From Paraconiothyrium sp. Pb-2020 (taxonomy: Eukaryota; Ascomycota; Dothideomycetes; Pleosporales; Didymosphaeriaceae), in assembly GCA_022419385.1 (NCBI GenBank), contig JAJUBI010000002.1:3472001-3536000 (forward strand): a stretch of DNA of 64,000 bases, given 5' to 3'. Under the pieces are notes generated by a model that worked only from the letters and a program-made list of their open reading frames with translations, was not told where the DNA came from and searched no databases. The stretch's first letter is position 1. Each line of letters begins with the position of its first letter. The position numbers and the translations under genes are program-made. Shown here in pieces: positions 24,348-36,509 of the stretch.

Positions 24348-26577
24348 TCAGTAGCCTCGCGAATCCCGCTGCTGATATCGATCGAGGCGACGTTCCTCTT
24401 CCTGCCGTGCACGGAGCTTCTTTTCCCTTTCTAGCCTGATCTTATGCGCTTCCGTGCCGTCATCAAGTAGAGTCTCCTGGAACCATGGATGTTGCAGAGC
24501 GTCCTTGGCCGATATGCGCTTTTTGGGATCATATACGAATATCCGCTTTAGCAGGTCAAGGAATTTTCTGTTGAACTCGGTGTGAGGCGGTATGGTTTCC
24601 TAACGGAAAAATTAGCCAACGCTCAGATATTTCAAAGAGTGTAACATGAATCCTTACGTGAAGCTTCTTCATAGCCTTCACAAACTTCTTCGAGCCCTTC
24701 TGAGTCTCTGTGTTGGGGTAGTCGAGCTTATAGTTCTTGAAATATCGGGCCGCACTGAGAAGTCAGCGTTTGCTTTCATGATGACCATGCACACAGCATG
24801 ACTTACGATGACGAAGAGTTTCGCCTGTCCCGATCTTGCTTGTACACCTGCTTGATAATCTCGCGATCAATCTTGCCACCACACACAGCCTCCATCATGG
24901 CCAGATGCTCGAGGTTATCGTGCGTCTGGAAGAGAGCGTCGCCTGTGAAGAACTCTACTAATATACAGCCGATACTCCAGATATCGCAAGGGTAGCTCCA
25001 CCCCAGATTGAGTATAATTTCCGGTGCACGGTAGTGACGGGTTGACACAACAGACGAGTGGTACTCATCATTGAATGTGGCGGAGCCGAAGTCGATTAAC
25101 CGAATCTCCGGATCCAGCAGTACTTTGCGATGTCGTGCTTGTCGGTTTGTCAGCGTGGAGGACGATGGGACGGTTCGGTTGTATGTAAAGGTCTGATAAT
25201 TGTTGTTGACCAGAAGTATGTTCTCGGGCTTCAGATCGGTATGGATGAGGTTCAAGTCGTGGAGGAAGGCTACGCTGGTGAACAGCTGCTTGGCAAACTT
25301 CTGAATATGTGAGCTTGGGAAGGGCACAAACGCGTTTGACTTTAGGAAATCGAAAACGCTTTGGCCGTAGAGATCAGTGACGATAAAGATGTGGTTCCTG
25401 AAGTCGAAGCAGTCCCTGAGGTGTATACAGCGATTTATGTTGTACTGGTCGTTGGACTTCAGGGTGGACAGTACCCTCAGCTCGATGCGAGAGGCTTCTC
25501 GGTATTTGGGTACTGATCGAATGACTTTAATAGCGCACTTGGTACGCTTCTGCCTGTCCCAGGCCTCAACAACCTTGCCGAAGGTCCCTTGACCGAGCAA
25601 CTTGATGATTTGGTCTGGCAATGGTAAGCATGGTCCATCTCGTCAGTGAGCTTCGTGCACATACATCGTTCAGTTAGGTCAGCGTCAGGGTGAACCATAT
25701 AATGTCCATCTTCGTCGTCCACCTTGTGGTCCTTGGTGTGCGATTTCTGAGATAGTCAGTAGGTGAACCTCAGCTCAATGTCCGATGGGGTGCTCTTACA
25801 TCCGGGACAACAGACACATAGACCTCCTTGGCCTTAATAACCGGGTTAGGTGGCGGTTGATATAGGGCAAATGGGTCTTGATCATCCAACTCTCTTCGCT
25901 TGGCTTCCTTAGCCTCGTCCTGCACGGCTGCTCGGGTACGCTTCCTCTTCTGGCCGACCGCGCTGTTATCCAGAGGTGAAATGTGGTGACCGTTGCTCGA
26001 GCCGATAGAGGTGCCTGCGGTGGTCTTGTGCGCAGAGGCGGTACGGTCGGCGGGTGTTGAGTGGCCATTAGGCGAGTCGTAGTATGGAGTCTGCGTAGTC
26101 GAATACGATGTGTGCTGGCTGTACACAGGATCATATGCCGTCGAAGCAGTCGTCTTCCGCTTCTTGTCCGCGTGTCTCGTCGAACCATTTGTTGCGGTTC
26201 GGCTGGGCACTGCTGCTGGAGGAGCGCGTGTAGGCTGCTCATCGTCGTCATCGTCAATGACGATTACCTCTTTGGGCAGGCCGTTCCTGTAAAACTCGTT
26301 CCAGTCCGGGCCCCGCCGCTTGGCCGCGCGGGCTGCGCTGTCTGACATTTCTGGCGCGATTGGAGGCAGTTGCTGCGTCTGGCGGTGCGCAGCTGCGGTT
26401 CTGCGTAGGTCTGAATTCGAGGACCCGCTAGCGTAGCCGTTGTACAGCGTGTTTCCTATCCGAGCAGTGCCGTTTGGGAGCTGCCCATTGGAAAGGGCAG
26501 GCTGGTATGTCTGGTGGTGAGAATAGAACTGATGATGGGGAGAGGAGCGTGGCCGTGGCCGTGGAAGGCGTCGACAT
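24348..26577 (-). CDS. LAMMER (CLK-type) dual-specificity protein kinase; apparent frameshift near the N-terminus
   Basis: This is a Clk/Kns1/LkhA-like kinase. Secure coding exons are 26348-25800 (and upstream), 25746-25665, 25614-24807, 24754-24658 and 24599-24348. The kinase domain has IIKLLGQGTFGKV, catalytic HTDLKPENILL, DFGSATF, the APE-type RHYRAPE segment, and the signature EHLAMME. It ends with ALQHPWF and a basic tail. The N-terminus is low complexity with a KKRK nuclear signal. The best initiator is the ATG at 26577 (MSTPSTATAT...), but its frame is offset by one base from the open, clearly coding frame that runs into MSDSAARAAK (26348). Removing one C from the CCCC run at 26537-26540 would join them. 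A start at 26348 would give an intact 595-residue kinase. Fungal LAMMER kinases act in cell cycle and development. Confidence 0.88.
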
Positions 26578-29204
26578 GTCTCTAGGGCCTGTCGGCGAGC
26601 GAGGATGGGCGTTGAAACACTATCTCTTCGCGGTCTTGCAGTCGTGCAGCGTCTTCGGCGAGTGAAGGCGGCTGTTGGGCTCGCCGTTCGAGTGTCAGCG
26701 ACGCAGAGGCAGATTTTTACCCGTGGGCGTGCTGCTCGTCGTGTGTAGGCGCCCGGTAGCCGTTATCGCAGGCCAGCCAGCCAGCGGTCGAGGGAGATGC
26801 GGAGACGGGCTCTTCAGGTGGCTGCGCGGGCGACCATGGGCGTCACGGCGCAGCGGGAGGACTTGCGAGGCAGGGGGCAGCGGTCTGAGAAGAATGGGAC
26901 GCGGAGGGCATGCGAGGAGGTGGACGGTCGTGATGGTGCCGAAGGCTTTGGCATTGGGTCACTGGGAGCGGAGACTGGGTCCAAAGCGCCGATCGCTTGA
27001 GTTGCTGCAGTTCAGTGTCGGTGCGTCGTCATTCGCGGCCATGGCAACCGCAATGGCGCCGCGACATAGCGCGTACAATATTATTCTACACAGATGCAAG
27101 TCTGCTCCATCGCGTCTTTAGGTACCCGTCAATACAATACAGGCTGCTCTACTATTGTTGTTCGCAAATTGCAGCAGCGCGGGTGCGGCGTCACCTGGCG
27201 GACAGGCCAGGTAGCTAACCCATCCAATTCACCCGACAGAAGACGGCGCCCCATCCCACTTAATATCTATTCGGTCGCTTGCGCCCCAGCGAGCCTGCGT
27301 AGCCTGCGTAGAAGGCTGCCTCTCCGCACCTGGACTCGTACGTACGTTCCGCCGGGCTGACAGTCCGAACCCAGCTCCACTGCGCACTCCTCGTCAGGAA
27401 GCCCGGAGGCCACGGCGCTGCTCAGCCATGCTATGCCAGGCAAGCAGGTATACAGGAAGATTGGGTGGATTCTCAGCCTGTTGCTCAAAGCGGTTGCGAA
27501 AGCCCTGGTGCAGCTGCCCCGGACCGTGCCGAATGGAAGACGCCATTGTCACAGACAGCCACAGCTGCAACCCTCCGTGCACAAGAGATCTGAGGTGACC
27601 GTCGGCTGGTGCTCTGTATAGTTGCCTTCTTTCGTCTTGTCCAGGCGAGCTATGTATTTGCTGCATATGCCAAATCCTTGTGAGATATCGCGCGCGACAT
27701 TGACATGCACTCGAAGAAGCTGTGTGTGTAGGCTGCGGGGACCCATGGTCGTGTGCATCTTCGCGTTCCGGCAGGCAACTATTCCACATCACACAGGGCG
27801 TCCCTGAGGTGTCACTATCAAGAGCAATGCCTGAAACTGCGAAGGTGCTGGATTGACTGCCGAGGTCACGTGTCGTTTGAACCCTCAGTCGTGTGATGAG
27901 GCCTGGTGCGTGCGACGGTATATCCGCTCGCTGTGCATCATGGTGGTGCAAGCCAACGTGCGTAGCAGAAGACATGTCCGTCGCGGTCAACGCGAGGCTG
28001 ATGTGAGCAGTCCTCCGTCCTCCTTGACAATGCTGCAGGCCCCTTTTCCCAGGCCAGAAGCTTCCCTCCCGCGCAAACGTGAGCGATGGGTCACCGGGCA
28101 GTGTCTGTCGCTCCAGCGCGTGCATCGTCCTGCACAACCAGCTTCCACTCAGCCTTCATAACCGCAATTCGAGGCTTATAGGACGCCCTGTACCGCCTTC
28201 TACCGCCGCCCCTGAGGTCATGGTGCTCCCGACCGGTGTGACGAGTTCTCCGCTTCGAAGGGAGTCCCATCTGCCGCGTGGTCCATCAATCAATTGTCAC
28301 AGATGGCGGACGGCAAGCACACTCGTATACCGCCCAGCGTTTACTCATCCTGTCACATTCCTTCCGCCTCTGATGCCGTCCTTACCTTCTGCTCTGTTGC
28401 CAACGCGCTGGCGTCATGGACCGCAGCAAGCGACCCACAACGCATCATGAGTTCAGAGAACCGCTGCCGTCGTTGCCGTGTGGCGGAACAGGCAGTTTTG
28501 GCCTCTGAACTGCATGCAGACGCGTGCTAACGTTAGATAGCCAGGGACCAAATGCAAGTCGCTGTATTAGTGAGCGGAGCCATCGACTTGGGAGCGGCGC
28601 AATTTGTTGGGCATGCTGTTGCGACGTGGAGTGGTCGGCTCGGTGGGGGATGCCAAGGGCCGAGGGGCGAGACTCTCGGGAATCTGCGAAATCGGGGAGG
28701 TGTGAAAGGTAATGGTATCAATAGCTTAATAATTCAAATGTTCTATGCTGGTTCTGTGATTGTATAGTATGTGTTGTCGGCGAAGAAGGGGCAGCCTAGC
28801 ATTACTGAAGTTTGGAGCGTGGAATGGCAGGCACGTTCACAGTGGTTCATTGAAGTCGTCAAACATCTCTCAAACGGATAACGCAAACATTTGCAATCTG
28901 GTAGAGACAAGGGAAGAATACAGAACGCGTCAAAAAAGAGTCAGTCAAGCAACGTACCAGCGAGCCCAACGACACCACACAGACGCCAAATTTACACGCT
29001 GCAATTGCGGAATCGCTCAGAAAACCTCTCCGGCCCAACGCATGTCGCGTCCATTATCAAGTTGGCTCTTGGCTCGCTGTGTCAAGATTGCCCCGCCGAA
29101 ACACCTGAAAAGTGACAATAACCCCCAATTTTTTGATCCTGCCCTTATGTGCAAGTATGTTGATACAATTTGTGCAGATTACGGTATCATGTGTTGCCAT
29201 CAAG
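26578..29204. other. Gene-free stretch, 2.6 kb
   Basis: This region is upstream of the LAMMER kinase and downstream of the aminotransferase. Several chance open frames exist (the longest is 247 codons, minus strand, 27394-28137), but none has plausible protein composition, splice support or family resemblance. A short direct repeat of AGCCTGCGT occurs near 27294-27312. Part probably serves as a long promoter/5' UTR for the kinase. Confidence 0.45.
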
Positions 29205-31028
29205 TCAGAGCAACTGCGCAGTAGGCTTATGCTCCTCAAAGAAGTGTTCGACCAGGTCGCCGACACGGTCAACGATGAAGTCGACTTCGACTTCGTTAAC
29301 GTCGTAGGGCGGTGCGATGATGATGTGATCGCCGTCTCTACCATGAGGCGTAGCGCTACCGGTACCTGGGTAGACATGGATGTTGTGTGGGTTGGTGAGA
29401 CCTAGTCTACCGGTTAGTCTGGCATCTTCAGAAAGGTGGGTACTCTGCAGGATCGTGACGCACCCATTTCATGAATCTTGACAGCGACTTTGTCATCTGG
29501 GTTGAATGCAGCCTTTGAGAGCTTGTCTAATACGAATTCAATCTGGTAAAGTCAATGGAGGAACCTCCGACGGTCTGACTGCATACTCACCCCGATGAAC
29601 AGCCCCTTGCCTCGTATGTCACCAACATTAGCATGAACTCCAAGCCTGGCTCTCAGACCTCTCATCAGCCGCTCGCCCATTGCTCTCACATTGGGCAAGT
29701 GCTCCTGCACCATTTTCATGGCCTCAAGAGCCCCGGCACATGTTTTGGGCATGCCCTGAATAGTATGTCCATGATTGAAGTATCCCGAGCCATTTCGAAT
29801 CGCATCGGTAGAATCCAGCTTCTTGCTGATGAGCATCGCGGAGAGTGGCTCATAGCCCCCAACCAGCCCTTTCCCCAAGAGCTGGATATCAGGCACGACA
29901 CCTTCATCTTGCCACGCGTGGAGGGTGCCGCAACGTCCCCAACCACACATGATCTCATCGAAAACAAGTGGAACATGGTATTTGTCGCAAACTTCACGCA
30001 CTGCTTGGAGGTAACCAGGAACAGCCGTCATGCAACCCAGAGCCTATCGTTGCGGTCAGTGATGGGGTATCGTATGCACAGGATCGAAGCGAGACGGTCG
30101 GCCAACCGGGGTTAAGCTTGGCTTGCAGTCTGTGTAACCCTCCGATCCAACTAAATCCCAACGACATGGAAATGGATAATCCATACATGTGTGATACGAT
30201 GCAAAGAACGTGTTTTGTACTTACTGCGCCTACGACGGGCTCGCAGATGAAGCCGGCTATCTTTGCTGGACCCACGTCCACAAAAGTCTGTTCCAGATCC
30301 GCTCGGAGACGTGCAACATATTGCTGGTCCGTTTCCTCACTTTTCATGTTGCGATAGGGATTGCATGCCGAAACACGAGGGACGTTCATCAAAACCTCCT
30401 CGAACGGTTTTCTTCTAGTATAGAACGATCCTACTGAAAGCGCCCCAAAGGTCGTTCCGTGGTAGGACTGGTAGCGGGCAACGAACACTGTCCTTTCTGG
30501 TTGTCCGCGTTCCGCATGATGCTGCAGGAGCAATTTTATTGCGGCTTCCACGGCGTCAGAGCCTAAAGAGTGAATTAGGAACTAGGCCGTAGAGTGGAAT
30601 AGCCACTCACCTGAGAGATATAAGATAGCCGTTTCCATATGGCCATCGGTGCTTTCTACAAGAGCCTCGATAAAAGCTTTCGCTGGACCGTTGGTGAAGG
30701 AATATGCACAACTGTAACCTCCATATATCCTGTATGCAGCATTGACGGCGTCTCCAATTCTGGAATTTGGGCCGGGTCCGAAGCAACTCACTGCAGCTCC
30801 ACTAGAAACATCGAGGATCTTCCGGCCATCCTCGGTGATGTAACAATGGCTTTCAGAGCCTACTTGCTCGACCGTCAATTTCTGAAAGCTCCGTGGAAAC
30901 TGAGTCGAAGCTCTTGTTGCTGAACCGCTAACAGACAATGTGCTGTTGAGAGGAAGCCGGTTCGTAAAGACGGCTGTCGGAGATGTTACTTGTGGAGTAT
31001 TTCGTGTAGACTTCCTTGCGTTGAGCAT
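29205..31028 (-). CDS. Class III (ornithine/GABA-type) PLP-dependent aminotransferase
   Basis: This predicts a 494-residue fold-type I aminotransferase. Exons are 31028-30611, 30562-30225, 30043-29591, 29542-29464 and 29401-29205. Landmarks are the cofactor phosphate loop YLSGSDAVEAAIK (across intron 1), ICEPVVGAALGCM (across intron 2), VFDEIMCGWGRCGT with the PLP-binding Asp, and QLLGKGLVGGYEPL with the Schiff-base Lys. NHGHTIQGMP and the C-terminal HIIIAPPYDV are also present. The first ~50 residues are basic and Ser/Thr rich, which could be a mitochondrial targeting sequence. The start at 31028 was preferred over an in-frame ATG at 31202, because a TATAAAA element and a CT-rich leader lie between them. 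The amino donor cannot be fixed. Confidence 0.9.
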
Positions 31029-33101
31029 AGTGTAATGAAAGCCAAGTATAAGAAAGAAGAGTGGACGGGCTTGATGACAACTGGAAGACGAAAGAGAGGA
31101 AAGAGAGCAAGGAGAGGAAGAAGAGGAAGGAGAGTGTGGATGGAGTGAGAGAAGTTGGAGGTGTTGAAGGGTTTTATAATGGACGCTGCCCAAGCGCTCC
31201 ATTCTTCACCGATCTTTGGACCTGACCTTGCTCCGCCTCCGGGTCCATGGGTCACACGCAGGCTAGCGCCGGTAGATAGATAGCCTCTTTCATGAACATC
31301 TTGGTCAACTCCATGCGGACCGCCTTTGTTCGGTATGCCGAGGAACCTCGAGCCTAGCCATCTAGCGTCGGGCCGGAATAGTCGGCTCCATTTACCGCTC
31401 TCCGCGAAGAGTGCTCGAACGCTAATTCTTCGCCATTCGAGGCTTATCACTTGATCGTATCCGCCACAATCGGAAAACAAGGCGAGGAAGATATTCTCAT
31501 TTCCCCCCGGCTACCAAACGCAGTTTGCACACCGATGAGATATCCTTAGGCAGCTCACTTAATTTTGCCTGTTTGTGAGCGCATTGCTAGCAAGGCAGGA
31601 AGACAGATACGGTTCCTGAGTACCGAGTGGCAGATTGCCAAGAGCGGCCAGTTCAGGGGATGCATCCTTCATGCAGGAACGTCATGTGGTTGAATGAATG
31701 TGTGGTCGACTCTCCTCGTTGCCATTGAGGCGTGGGCGTGGCCATGTCCCTCTGGACATAGCCTGCCATGACGATGCTTGTGGTGTAATCCCGCGTGTAG
31801 TAACATAGCCAGAGATCTCGCGAAGCGGCGTTGGCTGATAGGACGATACAGGGTCAACCCTGTCTATAGGATGAATCCTTTTCGGCTCATGTGCACTTGC
31901 ACCTAGCGTATGCACGTCTGGCTTTTCCAGAAGCCACTGCAGCCCGCGGCGCCTCTGCACTTCCTGCCAGGAACAGGTAGGCGAATGCGTCATATATGTG
32001 TCTGCCACATAGAGACTGTGAGGCGCACCAGATACCATTCGAGGGAAGCACATGGTAGACTTTCCCGCTCAGACCGACGGAGACCGAAGACCAAGACACG
32101 GAAGGTGGCCACCTGCGCGGAGAAGACACTGACGGTCTGATCGCCAAGGTCTCACAGCTTGTCGAAGTGCAGTGGTCAAGCTACGTACCAAGGGAACAAA
32201 CAGCCGGTGCGCGGGTAGCCACAAGATGGACGATGCGGCCTCGTCTACGCATGCCATTAGTGGACATGGGAGATGGAGGGTGAAGCAGAGGCTTTCTCGC
32301 GCGATTGAGGCGTTTAAGAGTTGCAAGAATAAGAGGCGGGTCAAGTCACCTGCAAGCCGAGATGCCCGGCGAACGGAGCTACAACTGGGATGGTGGACTG
32401 GGCGTAGCACAACGGAACCCCAGGCGAATGCAGCCTTGTTCAGCCGTGGAGTGAGGCTTTGCTACCGGTCAAGGTGCATAATAGCTGATGATAAGCCGTA
32501 GGGCAAGCTTACGGGAGACGTGCAATGGAAGTTGTGATTCGCGGCTACGGGTCCCGTGCCGCATGCAGACGTCTTTGGTGATCCTCACGGGCGGCGTGTC
32601 CTACATAAAAAGGATCAAAGTTTGAACTGACTGTTGCGGTGTACGCATAAGCCTTGGATAGTGCCGATGCCTCGTGTCAGGCATGCAGGTGCAGGCATGT
32701 GATTTGTGTCCGAGGTGGGGCTTCCAAGCTCATGGGAAGGTTGGCCGTCTTTGGGACCAGCCTTTCGGCAGCACGTCGAAACGTTGCCGCTGTCCGCTGC
32801 CTTCGTCGCGGCGTCGGCCCGAGATGGACGCGTGCGGCTCGGCGTTGCTGCCCCTCGTGGGCCGTGCCCGCTAGCCTGCCACGGCGCGCGCACAAACGAC
32901 CTCTCACTCCTTCACCCCACACCCGCCCATGAGCGTGCCATATACGCCGACAACAACCCCATCACTGCATCCGCGCCGTGCCCCTTCTGATCCTTCTCGG
33001 AGCTGCCGCCCGCCGCAGACGCCGAACCTCGGGCCGTGACCCGGCTTGCTTCACCCACATCCGCCGGCCGCTGTGCACGCACACAGCAACAACCCTCCAG
33101 A
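31029..33101. other. Intergenic, 2.1 kb, divergent promoters
   Basis: This lies between the divergently transcribed aminotransferase and SEC65 genes. Other than the TATA-like element, no gene, RNA or clear repeat is seen. Confidence 0.45.
31171..31180 (-). promoter_or_regulatory. TATA-like element of the aminotransferase gene
   Basis: The minus strand reads ATTATAAAAC, followed by a strongly pyrimidine-rich leader of about 130 bp before the ATG at 31028. This arrangement is typical of a fungal core promoter. It is inferred from sequence only. Confidence 0.4.
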
Positions 33102-33854
33102 ATGAACCCGCGCGTCGAGGAGGTGTCTGACTCGGACTCTGATCCTCCGGAGATGGAGATTTCGGATGCTCTCTCCGCAATCGATGCGTCCCGCATCCCC
33201 AACTCGGCGCTACCCTCCGAACTGTTGCAACCCCAAGCTCCAGGGGTCACCACATCTGCCGATCGCGACAAGTCGAAGCATTTCCAATGTCTATACCCAA
33301 TCTACTTTGACAGGTCCCGCACGCGGGCTGAAGGACGCCGAGTAGGGGCTGAGCTAGCGGTGGAGAATCCGCTCGCGCGCGAGATGGCTGATGCTACCGC
33401 AAGCCTGGGTCTTCAAACCGTATTCGAGCCCGACAAGCTCCACCCCAAAGATTGGAGCAACCCAGGCCGCATTCGGGTCCTGTTGAAGCAGGATGGAAAG
33501 CAGCTGAACAGAAACGTCAAGAACAAGCATCATCTCTATATCCTAGTCTCCCAGTACTTGAAGGCAAACCCCATACAGAAGAACAGCCCTTTCCGATTGC
33601 CCATCAGAGGTCTTCCAATCCCCAAGGAAATGCCGGAACCTGCCGTGCCTAAGGGGTGGAAACTTAACAAGATCCTCCCACTCCACTCCCCAGCGCTGAC
33701 GGGTGGTGGCGTTAGTGAGAATTTCCTCCAGGACATGATGGCCGAGATGCAGGGAGAGATGGGAGGCGCTGCAAGCGGGGGTGCAGTTACTCCTAGTGGA
33801 GGCCAAGGCGGAGCTGGTGGCAACAAGAGTAAAAAGGACAAAAAGAAAAGATGA
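33102..33854 (+). CDS. SEC65: Signal recognition particle subunit SRP19/Sec65
   Basis: This intronless gene encodes a 250-residue SRP19-family protein that binds SRP RNA and helps assemble SRP54 for co-translational targeting to the ER. The core reads FQCLYPIYFDRSRTRAEGRR at about residues 61-80. It continues with NPLAREMADA, the KDWSNPGRIRVLLK segment and NKHHLYILVSQYLKANP. The N-terminal ~55 residues are acidic. The C-terminus is Gly rich and ends in a polylysine tail (NKSKKDKKKR), as in other fungal Sec65 proteins. The length is typical of filamentous fungi. The start is the first ATG in frame. Confidence 0.95.
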   Translation: MNPRVEEVSDSDSDPPEMEISDALSAIDASRIPNSALPSELLQPQAPGVTTSADRDKSKHFQCLYPIYFDRSRTRAEGRRVGAELAVENPLAREMADATASLGLQTVFEPDKLHPKDWSNPGRIRVLLKQDGKQLNRNVKNKHHLYILVSQYLKANPIQKNSPFRLPIRGLPIPKEMPEPAVPKGWKLNKILPLHSPALTGGGVSENFLQDMMAEMQGEMGGAASGGAVTPSGGQGGAGGNKSKKDKKKR

Positions 33855-36509
33855 GACGGGAGCGTTACAAGTAGATTAGACAACGGCAAGCAGACGGGCG
33901 TCGATTGGGCCGCGATCCGGCATCGATCACGAAGGCATGTTGCCTGTTACAAGACCTGCGCAGAACATGCGGACAAGTAGGATGCATGCTCACCATGTAC
34001 ATGACGTACTGGCTGCAGATTCTATGGTATACCTGAGTCAATGGGTTCGACGTCGGCCACTGCCGGTCCAAAATGCCGATCTTCATACGACATCGAGTGT
34101 CGGATCTGCACAGTGTCAAGCGGTGATCCACACCTCGAAAGTGGAAGAGGTCACAGCAATGCGGTCCTTGAACGGGAATTCAAGAACTGGTCTGTAGTGC
34201 AGATAGCCTTCAACCATATCTGCGAAGAATTTGCACAAAATCGTACCATTTACATTAGCATCGATCTGTCGACAGTACAGCATAGTGCAGACAGATCTAC
34301 TACTTTTGACACCACAATCGCTGGTCACATATGCGGATATCTTTGCACAGGATGTGCTCATCGGACCGAGAGCGTCCCGCGAAGTGTTAATATATGCAAC
34401 GTGGACTAACCTAGAGACTAGCCCAATACATGGTTTCCATATACAAGTGCAGGTTCAGGACTTCGGGACGAGATTCTTACCGTCCCCTGTCATCATACCT
34501 GTCAAAAAGAGTTATACACGAAGGACAGAAGACGGAACATGACCTAGAAGCCTAGGGAGAGATTCCGCCAGAAAAGGCGGGCCCAGACGATGCGACTACT
34601 CTCCTTTGAATGCAAGCGCGACCCATGCACGTTGTGATCTCCCAAGAACTGGATCCACCTGAACCTTCATCGACAAGAACGACGGATGCACGATGCCGAA
34701 GCTTTTAGCATCTTGGCCAACCTTCGGGTAATCCGATGTTGGTTAGCAGTGACCGGCTTATCCCTCAGCTTGGCATTGTACTACGTAGACGGCATGGATG
34801 TAAACACGGAATGGAAGGCACACAAGGTCAAATGCCGGTCACGAATAGATCGGCGTGGAGTCATCTCCACGCAGAGACACCACTGCATCTTCGTACATTA
34901 CGTTGCTACATTTTGATTGATTGATGATCGTCCACACGTCCGCCCCACGATGATAGGCTGCCATTACCTACATGAATACAATCAATAGTACACCTGCTAT
35001 CACGACGGCCAACAGCAGCACATGCATAACTGCTCGTGGCCTTGTGCTTCAAGCCCACGATCGAAAGTTCTGCAAGTAGGATTTCCAATGATCCGACTTT
35101 TTCAGGGACTAAGATCATGAACCCGGAATCTAAGGTCCGCCGTGCGTTGAAGGCGTCGTGCCGGTTGACTCGCATCCGGTTGACTTGCCGTCCACTTCCG
35201 CACGACTGGGATCTGCCTGCACATCGCCCTACCATTAAGATGAGCTAACAATCTTATGGTAGTCTCCGGGACGGCTCGCATTCGCAATTGCAGTTTGACA
35301 GCGCAAATCCTTTGTTGATTCGCAGTCAAACGGGTGGGCTTTCACCACCGTTGTCTGGAGGCCTCCATGTACATACCAAGGGTTTCACAGCTGTTGGTCG
35401 ATGCGGCTCGCCTCGTTTTCGTTGAATGCTTCCAATGATTGGAGCTGGATTAAGGCCCGCAGGGACCTGCAGGGGCCGCAGATTTCGTGCATATATTGAA
35501 GTACTGCAACTTTCACGAGCGTGGTCCTTGGCGAAGTTTATTGCTCCCGTTTCCCCGGAGGGTAGGATCGCCAAGTTAATCAAACTGTTCTCTAGGCTAC
35601 TGGAGATGAGTCTCACATCAGTCCACTGCCGATCGAAGAAGAGACTCAAAAGGCTCAAATGGCTCAGTGGGCGAGGCAAAGATAGTCCAAAATCTTGCTC
35701 GTGTGGTGATAAGAGAAAGATTTGCATATACAGCAGAAGAACCACGAGCCTAACTGGGTGAGAGTCACACGTCACCCTACCTACTCATGCTTCGCACACA
35801 TTTTGGCCAAGGAAGAAACATCGTCAGCTTCCCAAGCAACCCTCATACAAACATAATTTATGTCAGTGCGCTCGGTCTGCGGTGATCCATGTATGTCAAA
35901 TTTCAGGCTGCAAGCGCGAACGGGGGCCCTACTGTAAGCCATTGGTTGCACGACATACTGCTCGCTCCGCCCTCCATCGCTGAAGCTTCTAGACCAGATG
36001 ATTAACGACTGGCGGTCTGAAGAAGCTCATAAATTTCCTTACTTTACCGCTTCTGTCAGGAGGTTCCCATACTGCACTCTTTCGGCCAAGCGGTATGCGG
36101 CGCGCCTCCTCCCGCGCTTGTATCAAGTGCATCGACTCTAGCAAGTATTTTGTATCGACCATGAGAACGTTCTGGATCCAGTGCTCGGTAGGGTTTTGCC
36201 TGTCTTCGAAGCTCACAACTGTTTCGCCGGCCGTCGAGCATATACTGTGAAGTGGTTCCTTTGGCCTATCGCGCTCATCAAACGTGATCGTCGTGCAGAC
36301 TTTTGTTTCGACCGATTTTTTCTTTCAGATCGTATCTGCGTGATAAGATCTGGCCATGTCACCCCTTGATGTGTTTCACTCCTTCCATATCTAGTCAAAC
36401 GGTTTGCGTCCAAATGTCAGGTGTCGATACCAACCTTTTCGATAGCCCGACCTCGATGTCCCAATGAAAAGCAAACGTGCATTGAACGTCAAACAGAGTA
36501 ATAGTGCTA
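33855..36509. other. Intergenic, 2.7 kb
   Basis: No gene could be supported. The longest open frames (minus strand 35326-35775 and 35989-36216) have no recognisable homology or splice context. The stretch adjoins the damaged-gene block to its right, so eroded remnants are possible. Confidence 0.45.

Noticed and set aside
27394..28137. 247-codon open frame on the minus strand
   Set aside because: His/Ser/Arg/Gln-rich composition typical of antisense or random G+C-rich DNA, no family resemblance and no splice context.
35326..35775. 149-codon minus-strand frame in the 34-36 kb intergenic region
   Set aside because: No recognisable domain, starts from a non-ATG codon in part, and no conserved-looking segments.
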